From Platycnemis pennipes (taxonomy: Eukaryota > Arthropoda > Insecta > Odonata > Platycnemididae): 64,000 bases of DNA. Within the stretch, counting starts at the first letter, position 1; each line of letters opens with the position of its first letter. The stretch covers positions 104,879,027 through 104,943,026 of the forward strand of contig OW121856.1 in the NCBI GenBank assembly GCA_933228895.1, in the 5' to 3' direction. The position numbers were made by a program, and so were the translations under genes. The notes under the pieces are model-generated. The model was not told the DNA's origin and ran no database searches. It saw only the letters and a list, made by a program, of their open reading frames with translations. Shown in pieces: positions 36,719-48,267 of the stretch.

Positions 36719-39700
36719 TTTTCCCCAGGAATGTGGAACACGGAACGTTCCATAACTAAGAAGAAAAAGAACGAGTCGTGCTTGCAAGGGCTAACGATAC
36801 TATGTCGCTGAGTATGATACTATAGCTAACGATACTATGTCATACACTGAGCTATTCAGCACTGATTCACTTTGGGGAATTGCAATGTTTTTGGTATTGA
36901 GCGTTCCTGTGCTAGTTACCCGTTTAGCAGGGAACTCGCAGATTGCGTTAGCCTCTCCAAAGGTGGAAATAGATCTATATGCCTTCTATTGTATATAAAA
37001 ATGTAGCTTATCATTGGCCTTTCCCGCGCTGCAGCGACCGTTGGTGGGCTTGTTGATGAAATCACGTTTCCAGTTTCTACCGTCGTGTAGTCCATTGTAA
37101 AAATCAAATTTTACTCCCAGCTGCGAGGATTAAATTTCTCCATCATAAGCGCCACGCCAGCTGATTCCTGAATAGTTTAATGCCGGATGAGTTTTCAGGG
37201 AGAGGAGAATATGTAAGCGGCGGCAATTTTCCTTTCGACTGTGGACCATCTGCTTCGTTCAACCTTGGCCACCTGAAAAATATTCCCAGTTAGGTTTTCC
37301 CGATATCTGAACAGCCTCTCACGAAATTCGTCGAAAACCAGTTTTTTCTTGCCACTGCCCAACCTGCCATTTGCCAGGAAAACTTATTGAATTCCCTTGG
37401 GACAGGATGGAATAGTGTGGTATTTCTCCTGTTTAATCAATTCTACATCATTGGCCTTTCTGGCCAGTGCTACATGCGTTACAGTGGTGATGTTTGCGTC
37501 CTATTTTTAATTATTGGTGTTTTGCTTTTTATGAGAACCGTCGTAGGCAATCTTCACCACCGTGTACGCTCTTAACTTACTCAAAATGGGAATTGTTATT
37601 TCGTGCCACCTTGACGTCCCGTGACGAAATAACTTCGCAGGCCTTATCAAAACGGGCTTTGTTTGCCTAGAAACGAGGTTTTTTTTATTGCTGCCAGGTC
37701 GAGTAGTAGTAATGATAGGGACGTGATAATTCGTGGACGTGTGATGCTTCCCCACTTACCAGAAACCGGTCAAGGTGGTTATTTTTCCGAGCCGAGGCTT
37801 GTGAATTGAAAAAGGGCATTCGTATAACATCTCACATTCGAGTAAACGTCTTCGCCAAGAATAATAGAATAAGTCTCTTTTGTCCCACATAAGTTTATAC
37901 TCTCCTTGTGCCAAATGTATGAATAACACCCTTGGCTATCTTATATTGTTGAGAGTATATTTTGAAATTAAATGATAAAGTATAAGGAGACGGAAAAATT
38001 TCCTTTGGTAAATTGCTGGGTAAACCTTAACACTAGTTTCTTTTTTGTTGTGATTATATGTGCTTGATATTTTAAATTTATGTTCCACTAAACGGAGCTT
38101 CATTCGGCCTCAACAATGTATATCTTACTCTAATTTTGTAACGCGTTTGAAGCGACTTTTAGTGTCTTACATTGTGCATAAAAACAAGTGTTTGGCAAGC
38201 GTTGCGAAACTAAGAATTCGTGTACACCTCTGTCTGCTTGATTTTTTCGTGATTATGGTGAAACTAGAACACAGTTTAACCTCAATGAAGAAATACCGCA
38301 CAGAGAACAAAAGAATCTCCGAAGAAAATATCGCAAATAGGACTTGGATACTTCAAGTGTTATCTGCCTCTTCAAAGGGAACTTCAATTTTCTCAATTTT
38401 TTTATTTCCATTCATTTCTCTTGGCCGTTTGCTCTTTCGCTGCCTCGCTATGCCTTTGCACTGGATTGGATATTTTGGAAATCTGGAAGGGTCGTGTGGT
38501 GGACTTATTTTTTTTCCATTCCCTCTACCGTGGACCAGAGTGCTCTTGAAACGGAAAAATTAAGTTGTCAGGCCCCTTGTCCCCACAGTGGAGACGTTGT
38601 CTGTTCGGTATATCGTTATCTGTGCTGTTCCTGCCACGGATGTATTTGAACCGCTCGAATGCATTCTCATTTTGCGTTGTCTGTATGAAATCTCTTCACT
38701 TTCTTCCTGACTCTTCACGCTCTGACCGCACGTTGTATCTGTCTACAGATCGGGCCATATATTTATATTTGGGTTCAATCTGTCTTACATGCTCAATTTT
38801 TTTCCCTTGAGGCACATCCGTGGCACTTGTCTTTTAAGAGGGCCGTTTCGATAGTTCATTTCCTTTTCTTCTTACATACATATGTAGGAAAAGTTTCTTA
38901 TGCATATTTCATGAAAATGTCATACTTCTTCTATGAATCACAGTTGAAAACACATTATCTTCGGTACGGAAACCGAAGTAAGGGTGAAAAAAGCTGCTTT
39001 TAAATAGAATGAAACCACGCTACTGCCTCAAAAGAACTGTCACGATGCGAAAATTTCCATAAAATATAAGGGTGACAAAATAAAGGGTTGAACCCGTCTT
39101 ATTTTCGTAATTATGACCGAATTTCTCTGAAAAGTGCTTTAAAAATCTACTTTATCCATGTACATGGCTCTGCAATCAGCTCTTCAGTCGGAAATTGATC
39201 TAAAAATCATACCTTCGTCGTATCCTCTGCCACCTTGGCGTATTTTCGAAACCCTAGCTGAGTTAGCAGTGATAGCAGTATTATAATGGCGTTTTCTTGA
39301 GGTGACGTTGCGCTGATCATGGCTTTCGGACCGCTTGTTTTGCTCGGAGACATCGGTAGATAAGTATTACTACGAGGAAGTGAATGGTGTATCTCTAATC
39401 CTGGTCTTGGACAGATTGCCCTGGGCCAGTAAGTATTGTCGGCCAATTATTTTGTATCGTGACGAGGCATATTATATGTCTATACAGTGGGTTGGTTGCA
39501 TATGCTATTTAAATTGCTGAAATGTTCATGGAAATAAAGGAAATCAATTTTTAAAAAAGCTGCAGGTCAAAGGGTCAAGTTGGATTGAGGTATCTTCTCC
39601 CTGTTCGCATATGATGTCTCCTTGGATCCTTAATTGTACCTCTAGGAAATTAAATATTATTGACGCGTATTTAAGTTCTCATTCAAATTTTTTAAATATC

Positions 39701-41615
39701 GTTACTGTACAACTACCATCCAGCCGTTGTATTGGTGACAATGGCTGCACTTTTCAATTGTTAGTATTTTTGGGTGTTTAGTGGTTTTGTTCACGTAAAC
39801 GTTGGATTAGTATCCCGGTTAGCGTGAAAAATGCACGAAATGCAATTTACAGATTCGCCCTCCGAATGTAACGAGGTTTTCGGGAAGGTGGTGATTTATT
39901 TTGTCTTTGGTATAGTTTTCCTGTGATCTGAATAGTTATGCCTCATTGCATTTCCATGTTAAGTTGACCAAGCCTCCAGACTTCTCGGTGAACTTAAGTT
40001 TTATGCAGGATGTCAATTGATTCAACTCCACATCAAGACAAATCTGAGCCATTGTGCTTTTTCTCGCAACTATACTTCTTAGTCTTAAGTCTTTATTGCA
40101 ATTTCCAATTTGGTTATTAAACTCGGCGATGTTACCGGCCGAAAGTTGCCCGCACAGGTTAAAAATTGATTGGGGCTTAGCTTAATGCCTTTCGGCAATG
40201 CCAGGTGGCTAATTCGGCCAACGTCCTTGAATCTTAATGAGTTTCGATCGTGTAAAATTTTTTAACATGGCGTCGTTAGAAATTTCGTTTTATGTCGCTG
40301 AAAGGTTTTATAAATTATGCGAAAACATCCAAATGTTATTCTTAATTATTTTTATTGAATCCTACCACTAATGCTTTTTTGCTGTTGATCGCACTGTGTT
40401 GATCTTAATCGTCCCCCCCCCCCCCCCCTGCCGCTTCGTCTGTGTAAGCATTACGTACGTGTGTTCAACCTTAGTAAGATAATCAAAAACCCGTTCCCGT
40501 TTTTCTTATAAACACTTCACTAAATTTGGCTATGAATACAAAGATTTAAAAAATATTTTCGGGGATCTTAATAGCTAGGTTTTTTGTAACATTATTTTGT
40601 TAAATCACTCTATTACGAGCGTAAACATATTGTTGCTGATATATTACGTTTTTGCAGGGATCCTGTTCTTTCTATTTTAGCCGTATTGTCTTGTTCTTAA
40701 ACTTGAACTCCTTAGTGCATGTTTTGTGCACGACTTTTCGCGTGTACATGATTGATGCCCCGCCCTTTTTGTATTGCCGTAGTGTTTTTACGGGATATAA
40801 TTAATGTTTCTTATCCAGTTACTCTTCTGTAAAGGCAAAGCCGCTGTCAATGAGACAGGGATTCGTTTCTTTAGTCTCAAACTCATTTCGGAAAACGTGA
40901 GGAAAGCCGATAGACTATGATTCTCTCGTCTTAGCTTATGATCGGTCGAAGATATGTATGAAATTACCGAAAATACCTCAGTTGAATGATAAGTTGATTA
41001 AATTGAGTGGAGGCTGTTTCAATTTATGGCCGGTCAATCCTGATCGGAAGAAATGAGAGAGGAATGAGTTGGCTGTACTAATCGCGGGGAAGAGTATTCA
41101 TGGTACGTTCGTTTGGGACGTAATTGCATATGCCATTGGGAGAGCAAGGGCGCCCGAGATATATGCACGCTTGTATCGTGCTACATGCGTGTTTTGCATA
41201 ATTCCCGAGTTCCGCAGCGAATAAAATTCCCAACTGCTAGGCTTCAAGTTTTCCTGCGAAGAAGCAACGCCCGGTCGAGGCGGCAGGTGCGTGCTACGGT
41301 TGGGAATTATTCCACTGTTGATCCCCTATGGTTGCACATGCACACCCAGAGGACACGGGGAAATTTAGTATGCTGGGCGTGTAGTTACATTGACCGGCTC
41401 TACTCGGAGCCAAGACTGAGATCCCCACCGCAGTAGTCCCCATTCGGTGATGCATGCGTAGTTAAAGTTCGTATCGGAGAGTACGATTAGGAGCGGGTGC
41501 TTCGATCAAAGCGAAACCTCTCTTACTGAGGAGAGTGGATTTAGGATGCAAAGCTAATGTTAAATGTGCTCCAAGGTGACGAAGCACATTCGCTGTATCC
41601 ACTGTATTGTTATTT

Positions 41616-42480
41616 CTACATCTACATAATACCCTGCAAGCCACCATAAAGGTGTGTGGCAGGGGGTGAACTCTCACCAAACATGCACTACATATCATGC
41701 ATAAAAAAGGATTATACATTGTATAGGTACTGTTCAAAACTACGCTATTTAAAAAAAGATAAAAATAGCAAAGCATGCATGCAAAAACATGCTGTTAGTT
41801 GGGTTAGCTTTAAGTCATTACACCAACATGCAGCTACCAATGTTATCCATTGCTACTCTCGTACTGGATATATTTACCGTTATTCATATCCCTAATAGTA
41901 CGAGGAAAAAAGGGCATTTTAAATCTGTCAGTTCGGCAATCAATTTCTCTAATTTTGTGATTATGGTCCAGTCTACCATAGTAAGTTGGGGTCCGCAAAA
42001 TATTTTAAACGTCATCACTGAAAATATTATCTTGGAATTTATTTAGGAAATTAAGTCTAAATTGCAACCTGCGATCTGACAATGATTCCCAATTTAATTC
42101 ATTTAATAGACTGGCTATGCTAATAAGGTTATCATACCGGCCCTTTACAAATATTGCCGATCTTCGCTGCACACGTTCAAGTTCGTTATTTAGACCGATT
42201 TCGTAGGGATCCTATACACTGGCAGCATATTCCAAATGAGGTCTTACAAGGGAAAAGTAGCTGATTTCTCGTACATGATCGTCACATTTACCCAGTACTC
42301 TTTTGACGAATCCCAGTTTACGATTCCCTTCACCCATTATTTCACGTATGTGTTTGCCCCAGGAAAGATCATGTGTTAATCTTATTCCAAGATAAAATTT
42401 TAAGTATTTGCAGTGAATTGTGGAAAGAAACTTCGACAAAAAGGAGACGGGTGTTATTGATGAGTGGTAGGCCGTCATCT
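41616..42480 (-). pseudogene. CR1/L2-like LINE fragment, copy b (reverse transcriptase C-terminus, broken)
   Basis: Reading the minus strand from 42478, an open stretch of 88 codons includes YLGIRLTHDLSWGKHI, GNRKLGFVKRVLG and LVRPHLEYAASV, the thumb-side end of a CR1/L2-type reverse transcriptase. It stops where TGG (Trp of the WDP motif seen in copy c) has become TAG at about 42214. The frame then continues with further damage through LLNELNWESLSDRR and RTPTYYGRLDHNHKIREID. The 3' end closes with a TGTAGATGTAG-type tail at 41616. This is the longest copy at its 5' side, but still far from full length. Confidence 0.8.
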
Positions 42481-43897
42481 AGAACACGCTGCCTGTATTC
42501 GGGACCAATAAATAGATTAATTTAATTCACGAGCAGCGTGGAATAGTCCCGAGTTCCCTCGTGCGAAACCCTTTGAACCTCTGCGAACGACCATGGCCGA
42601 CGACACCTAAAATCCTCACGCCACTACTACTCGAACGGAGTTCGGGTTTTGAGCATACGCGTGCTTGTGGGTTATATTTCTGACCTAGGTCACCGAATTG
42701 ATAAAAATTGTAGAAGTTTGGGGCTAATAGGGAACGCGTATTGTGCACAATGATAGCAGGTCACAAAATGAGTGTGAATGTCACAGACTGACTGGTTAAC
42801 GATTTGAACTTTCTCGCTCATTATTCGCAACGCAAGTGGTGCATAACACTAAGCAAAGCTAATCATCACAATTTACGTCATTTCCTATTTTGTTCCTCCC
42901 ATCCATTCTCCCTTCTCTCATCATTCATTCCTCTCTCCTCTATTTTCATGAATAGTGACCTAGGAACTCTTGCGACTCACGCTTGCGGTGGTTCGGAGGG
43001 TAATTTTATTTATTTTCCACTACCACCGAAAATAGCACATGTAGCCTTTACATCGGGGTATTAAGGAGGCCCCTCCGAATTATGAAATAATGTCATTTTT
43101 GTGAAAATTTCAGGACGCATCATTTTTTGGCCTTTCCATCGATTGGCAATAAAATAATGAGGGCTTTCCATCATATATTTGAAGAAAAAAGACGTTGAAA
43201 ATCAGCCATTTTACGTGGGTATATGGCAGAGCATGGTTGTAGCAGTACTATTAGTAGATTAATAATGTAGAGGTAAATGTCGTTTTGACGAAAAACTAAT
43301 ATAAGATGCCCAATTTTATGTTGAATTTAGCAATGCAAAAAAGTTGTGGCCATATCACAGTTGTTTAATTGATGTTAATAAATGTTTGCTCAAAAAAAAG
43401 CCGAAAAGTATTATTTACATGGAAGTGGCGCTTTAGTTTTCTGTTATCGTTGGCTACGGTACCTGTGACGGAACGTGCTTACAAGCCTTTTTTTTAGATA
43501 AATGTATTCTTTCAGCTCAATCTATCCCTTAGTGAAGTCTTTGGACACCCTCAGCAAAAAAAACTCGAAATGCGAGGTGGCCCAGGGAAAGGAACAATAT
43601 GTGAATTTGATATGCAAATGGATAAGTACGGAGTGAGCTCTACCCTCACCTATCCAAACCAACCTTCGGGTTGAAGCGCTGAGTGAGTGTGATTATTTCA
43701 TGAACGGCGGAGCAAAGGAAAGAATTCATTGCAGTTTCCGGAGCTATTATTAAAATTTCGCATTAACAATTGTTAGGAGCTTACATTTTACAGTACATCT
43801 CTGCTCCGTGTAGTACCGCATGAAAAACACAGATGCGTCCAACACATAGTTGAACAAATGTGATCACAACAGCCAAATATTAACTTAGGCATGTGGT
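42481..43897. other. Intergenic or intron-like sequence with a SINE-like scrap
   Basis: No gene is supported. Near 43640-43690 the minus strand carries CAACCCGAAGG and GGTGAGGG.AGAGCT, matching the first part of the remnant at 19430-19570, so a short SINE fragment is likely there. The rest is AT-rich and featureless. Confidence 0.4.
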
Positions 43898-44075
43898 TTA
43901 AATAAAAAGGCCCATTAAAGTCTCTTTTAATCAGAAAAGTCCCGCCACGCCAAAAAAGTCCCAAAAAGTCTCTATGAAAGTCATTAAAAACTGTTTTATT
44001 TGATGAGATTGGTGAAGATTTGTGTTTAAAACCACTAAAGTCCCACTTTTACAAAAAGTCAAGACTTTTTTTCCG
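43898..44075 (+). repeat. Cluster of AAAGTC motifs
   Basis: AAAGTC, often as AAAAGTCCC or AAAAAGTC, occurs about nine times on the + strand within 180 bp (for example near 43917, 43937, 43956, 43965, 43977, 44037, 44055). Short dense repeats of this kind are common in the subterminal parts of hAT-like elements. No terminal inverted repeat was identified here. Confidence 0.5.
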
Positions 44076-44154
44076 CGCTCTAGTAATTATTCATGATATA
44101 ACATAGCTCTTTTACGGGATTTTGAATCGCGGAGTCACGGTGGAATCTCCTTAG

Positions 44155-44281
44155 CAATGTAACAACAGACGAGCATACACAGACATGTCCTGAGTGGTGA
44201 AAAAACCCACTCAGGCGGTACTCGAACCCGCGACCCTAATGTTAGCAGGCGAGGAGTTAACCACGCCGCCACCGGGGCCGA
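44155..44281 (-). mobile_element. tRNA-derived SINE
   Basis: The minus strand from 44280 reads GGCCCCGGTGGCGGCGTGG, a TTAACTCC block and then GGGTTCGAGTACCGCC, which has the order of a tRNA with an A-box-like region and a B box close to consensus (GGTTCGAGTACC). A tail region with ACATGTCTGTGTATGCTCG follows. The segment does not close a proper tRNA acceptor stem, so it is a SINE head and not a tRNA gene. The 3' boundary is approximate and no target-site duplication was found. Confidence 0.65.
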
Positions 44282-44339
44282 CAAATGGTAATATGTGACA
44301 ACTATGAGGGAGTTGTGGGAGTAGAAACAGGCGTTCTTT

Positions 44340-44610
44340 GGGTTGAAAACCGGTGCCCGTGATGAAGATGCCATGGCGGAGGAGATCCAAGCTCTGGCGT
44401 CCCCATCGCCGCCGACGGCCGGCCATAGTCTCCCATTGTTGCGTCCCACCCTTCATTTGCAGTGCCGTCGTGTCGTCTGCCGTGACCTTGCATTCCACTG
44501 CACCCCATCGGCCGTCCCCCTTCCCCGCTTCCGACCACATCCCTCCCTTCCCCTGTCCGCCTTCGGCGAGCCAGTCGCACGAGCCGCCTCTTGTCAACCG
44601 CGCTTCATTC
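44340..44610. promoter_or_regulatory. CpG-rich island
   Basis: About 270 bp of GC-rich DNA with overlapping ORFs on both strands (up to 148 codons). None shows a domain, and the island stands alone in AT-rich repeats. It may be a distal regulatory element or an untranslated exon. Coding function is not supported. Confidence 0.25.
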
Positions 44611-44990
44611 CATTGCGGAAAAAATGTCGAAAACATCGTAACGCGGTTGTTTTGCTGTGTCCTCGCATGAAATGGGAATGGTCAACCACCTTCAGTTCAC
44701 AGAGAGGGACCGCCACGAAGTATTTAATTAATAACTCGACACGCAATTCTTTTAATGGTTTTCGTTGTTTGGATGCTTGCACGTATTAGTCACGTGAGAT
44801 TCTACGCACTCGTTCAATGCTGGCATTAGTGTAGCGTGCCTTGCTTCTTCATGCTTGGGCTATGATCACCTCGCCTATTCCCTCATAGTCTTTCGTCCAC
44901 TAGAAGCCGCCAAGTTTTCTAATCTAAATTGTAATAGGATGTAAAATACTTCGAGGTGATTTTTCATTATTTTTGTAAAAACGATCATTA

Positions 44991-45185
44991 GCAAGATATT
45001 CCACAGAGAAAGAGGATGCCTTGGTAGCGCAACTGGTAGAGCACCTGGCCGGAAATCAGGGGGTCCGGGTTCGTGTCCCGGTCAAGGCGAATGATTTTTT
45101 CTCTGTGGAATATCTTGCTATCGTGCAACTCAGCGGGTAACTCCGTTAAAGTTTTCGCGGCTAGCTCGCGAGCTTTGAATTTGTT
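44991..45185 (+). mobile_element. Snap-back SINE: tRNA-like unit inside an inverted repeat, with target-site duplication
   Basis: A perfect 13-bp direct repeat AAAACGATCATTA (44978-44990 and 45186-45198) bounds a 195-bp insert. Inside, a tRNA-like unit (45018-45090) has an acceptor stem GCCTTGG/TCAAGGC with one G-T pair, a D-arm with one mismatch, an anticodon stem CCTGG/TCAGG, and a T-arm CCGGG-TTCGTGT-CCCGG. Unusually, the first bases of the insert are perfectly complementary to the stretch just 3' of the tRNA unit; counting one base of the left duplication, 44990-45011 pairs with 45098-45119. About 65 bp of unrelated tail follow, ending GAATTTGTT. The duplication supports LINE-style insertion of an RNA. 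Confidence 0.8.
45018..45090 (+). tRNA. tRNA-like sequence (part of the SINE, probably not a functional tRNA)
   Basis: The 73-base unit folds as a cloverleaf with a GGA triplet in the anticodon position. A true serine tRNA would have a long variable arm, which is absent. The base before the anticodon is C where tRNAs have U, the D stem has a mismatch, and the T loop reads TTCGTGT instead of TTCRANY. It lies inside a mobile insert. I therefore read it as a SINE head. Confidence 0.35.
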
Positions 45186-45204
45186 AAAACGATCATTATT
45201 TTAA

Positions 45205-46016
45205 CAGGGTTTATAGGAACCTGGAAATCCTGGAAAACCTGGAAAAGTCAGGGAAAATGAAAACGGCCATGGAAATCTTGGAAAAGTCATGAAATTTAAC
45301 GTGTGGTCAGGGAAAAATGGCAAAACGTTCAAATTTAGGAATTTATCACCTGAAAATGCCAAGAGATCAAAAACTGCGCGTAGGAGCGGAGGGCTGGGTG
45401 AAGGAGGGGACGACTGGCCTCGGGCTGGCTTCGCTGTGGAGGAGGCAGCCCTATTCTGGTTCTTTCTGGCTACAGCCTGCACAATTAGGTGAAAAGATTG
45501 GCGAAAGGTGTGCGCATCTCATTTTCATTCGCTAGCGATTTTGCCCGGAATGCTTCGCTTTGTCCCTCTGGTGACAAAAAAATTATTCTCAGTCAAATTT
45601 GATTTCACTTAGCCAGATTTGTAGAAGGATGTGAGGAAGAAAAAACCAAGATTGATTCAAAGAGCTACTTTAACATGACATCAGGTTTGAAGGAAAAGCC
45701 AGGTTAGCCCTCTTTGCATATATTTTTCTGCAATTAAAATACTTTCTGAAGGCATATCAATGTAAGTTATCATAATTTTTATTTTGCGGACTTAAAGTTG
45801 TTCATTTCTTATTACTGGAAGTTCATATGATTAATATGAAAATAAACGTACAATTTTTCATAAGTTTAGACTTCTCTGCTTCCTCACTACCACTTTTGTC
45901 TCTATAAATGACCGAAATCTTGAAGTTTTCAGGCGCTCAAAAGTCAGGGAAAATCACTAATAATGGTCTGGAATTCCTGGAAAAGTCAGGGAAAATGAAA
46001 ATCCCTATAAACCCTG
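45205..46016. mobile_element. hAT-like non-autonomous element, 812 bp
   Basis: The ends CAGGGTTTATAGG and CCTATAAACCCTG form a 13-bp perfect terminal inverted repeat. Just inside both ends the same 26-bp segment (CCTGGAAAAGTCAGGG then AAAATGAAAA) occurs in direct orientation (45238-45263 and 45976-46001), with further CTGGAAA and AGTCAGGG copies near the left end. CAGGG tips with many short subterminal repeats suggest hAT. Flanking 8-mers do not match, so the duplication is lost or the ends are shifted. No transposase; ORFs inside are noise. Confidence 0.7.
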
Positions 46017-46605
46017 TTTAAGATTCAAAATGGCTTTGCCTGATAAGAGTGCAAGAGGAACTAGCTTCCGAGGATAATGTGACCCGGCGCTAAGGGCTGG
46101 GAAATGTGGGGCAATCTGTTATTTCGTGAATCGCCTGGAGAAATACATGCCAGAATTTTGTGACAGTACAATGACGCATTTCTTCTGGGAATGTGTTGTC
46201 GTCACACTTTCATTATCCGTCTCCCATTTGAATGAGTTATCGGAGCACGGCCGGACTTAATTTCCACGCCACTCCTTCCTCTGCGTAATCTCCCCTGGAG
46301 GTATTTCTGTGTCATCGGCTCTTGATGGCTTCCAGCCCCACCGCGATTCCTTGTTCAACTATGAATATTTATTTTTATTTCTCAGTTGTGAATGAATCCT
46401 GTTTATTGCTTAGTACACGATGCCTTTCAACTAAATATAGACGGTTATGGCGACGCAGATATTAAAGCTTGAAGAATTGTCAGTACTGTACATCCCGTTC
46501 AGCAACGCCTGTAGCCAGCTGCTGTGTAAAATATTTTTCTATGCAAGCGCTGGTAGGATCAGAAAATGCACTTTCCTGCTAATTGTTGATGAAACGTCAT
46601 CTCGG

Positions 46606-47247
46606 CCTACATCTACAGCTACATAATACCTTGCAAGCCACCACAAAGGTGTGTGGCAGGGGGTGATTTCTCACCAAATATGCACTGCATATCATGCATA
46701 AAAAGGAATAGTATTAATATGCTAGTCAGAACTTCACTATTTAAAAAAAGATAGAAATTGCAAAGCAAACATGCAAAAACATTCTGTTAGTAGGGTTAGC
46801 TTTAAGTACTCATACCAACATGCAGCTACCAATGCTATCCATTGCTACTCTCCGATTGGACATATTTACCGTTATTCGTATTTCTAATTGTACGAGGGAA
46901 AAAGGACATTTTAAATTTGTCAGTTCGGTAATCAATTTCTCTAACTTTATGATTATGGTCCAGTCTGCCATAGTAAGTTGGGGTTCGTAAAATATTTTTA
47001 ACATCATCACTGAAAATATAGTCTTGGAATTTATTTAAGAGATTAAGTCTAAATTTCAACCTGCGATCTGATAATGATTCCCATTTTAATTCATTTAATA
47101 GACTGGTTACGCTAATAAGCTTATCGTACCGTGCCTTTACAAATCTTGCCGATCTTCGCTGCACACGTTCGAGTTCATAATTTAGACCGATTTCGTTGGG
47201 ATCCCACACACTGGCAGCATATTCCAAATGAGGTCTAACGAGGGAAG
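46606..47247 (-). pseudogene. CR1/L2-like LINE fragment, copy c (C-terminal frame open)
   Basis: From about 47243 down to 46835 the minus strand is open for roughly 135 codons and encodes the C-terminal end of a non-LTR reverse transcriptase: LVRPHLEYAASVWDP, then ELERVQRRSARFV, SVTSLLNELKWESL, RTPTYYGRLDHNHK and FFPRTIRNTNNGK, ending at a natural stop. The WDP tryptophan lost in copy b is intact here. The upstream boundary with unrelated DNA is at about 47247, so it is 5'-truncated. The 3' end closes with ATTATGTAGCTGTAGATGT. The catalytic YxDD region lies upstream of the truncation and is missing. Confidence 0.85.
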
Positions 47248-48265
47248 GCCTAGTGTCCATGCCGGCGTCTTCTCTTACGTGGTCCATTTTGCGTCTTATT
47301 TTCATTGAGGATACCTACTGTCATGGTACGTGTATTAATGATGTCGCAGCCATTATCCTCTAATCGCAACGGTGTCCTATTAATTACAGTAAGCTCATGA
47401 TGATTACACAGAAGCTATACGAAAGAAACATTCCAGCTCGTAATGAAACCCTCCGGATTCTCTCAGCCTGTCGGCCGAAACTGTGAGAAGTTCGACGGTT
47501 GATTGACAAATGAAAGCAGGTCCAATCGAAAGACATCGAGTTCCCAAAAGCTTAAGTAATTGGCGTACCTACCTTCCAGGTTTTAGGGAAAAACCAGGAA
47601 GCCCGTCCCGGAATGATGTTATCCTCAAACGTCCTCCATGTCAGGTTGTTTTCGTTCGCATATATGTCCCCGTAAAATAAAATTCATCTTCAAAAGCGAA
47701 TGTATAAAATAATTATTAAATTAATTGTCATTTTACCTAACTTGAGTCAACACTCTTCACCTTCGGGAGTGTCCGTGCAGGATACTGGCCCGAAAACCAG
47801 CGTGACTACTCATGTCGGATTTGGTGTAGGTTGTCGACTTCCATGTGCCCCCAAGACCCACGTTGCATCACTGTGCTTTTTCCTCTCTTGTTTGTTGAGT
47901 CTTATTTTCGCATCGCCCCTCTCTCGACTCGTGACGGTAATGCCTGGATGTGGGTGGGTGTGGCTACGCTAAAATCCGGAGAGGAAGTTGCGGAGGAGCG
48001 GGCCGGAATTCGATCGCCGCCGTCCGTGGTCACGGCGTGCATTCTCCTCCACTCTCCCCACTTCATCTCCCTCTAGCCGGGAGGGGGGATGGGGCGGAGA
48101 GGGGTCAGTGACCCTCCCGTGCATCGCATCCCTTCATTCCGGCCGTGCCGCCACTCGCCCATCCCCTCCGCTCATCCCGCGCTGGCATCGGACTTTTCAT
48201 CTGTTGGCTTACCCGATTTTGTCCACTGTCTCCCTTCACTGGCTCTGACTCTCCCAGTCCAGTCC
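47248..48265. other. Non-coding stretch with a CpG-rich island
   Basis: AT-rich DNA to about 47760, then a GC-rich island at about 47780-48240 with overlapping low-complexity ORFs in three frames. No domain or consistent splice site was found. It directly adjoins the TA-flanked element. Confidence 0.35.
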
Positions 48266-48267
48266 TA

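Larger units (their letters stand above)
34512..41615. other. Intron-like sequence with small duplications
   Basis: No gene is supported; ORFs reach 167 codons (38060-38563) but read as random AT-rich translation. Items inside: a 17-bp tandem duplication (36461-36494), a 17-bp repeated segment (36790-36806 and 36825-36841), a LINE 3' end (36630-36718) and a run of 16 C (40413-40428). Confidence 0.45.

Noticed and set aside
38060..38563. 167-codon + strand ORF
   Set aside because: AT-rich translation without motif, repeat or splice evidence.
44207..44280. Functional tRNA gene on the minus strand
   Set aside because: A- and B-box-like words are present, but the ends do not form an acceptor stem. 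It is a SINE head.
45018..45090. Functional tRNA-Ser (GGA)
   Set aside because: It lacks the long variable arm of serine tRNAs, has C in place of U before the anticodon and mismatches in the D stem and T loop, and lies inside a mobile insert.
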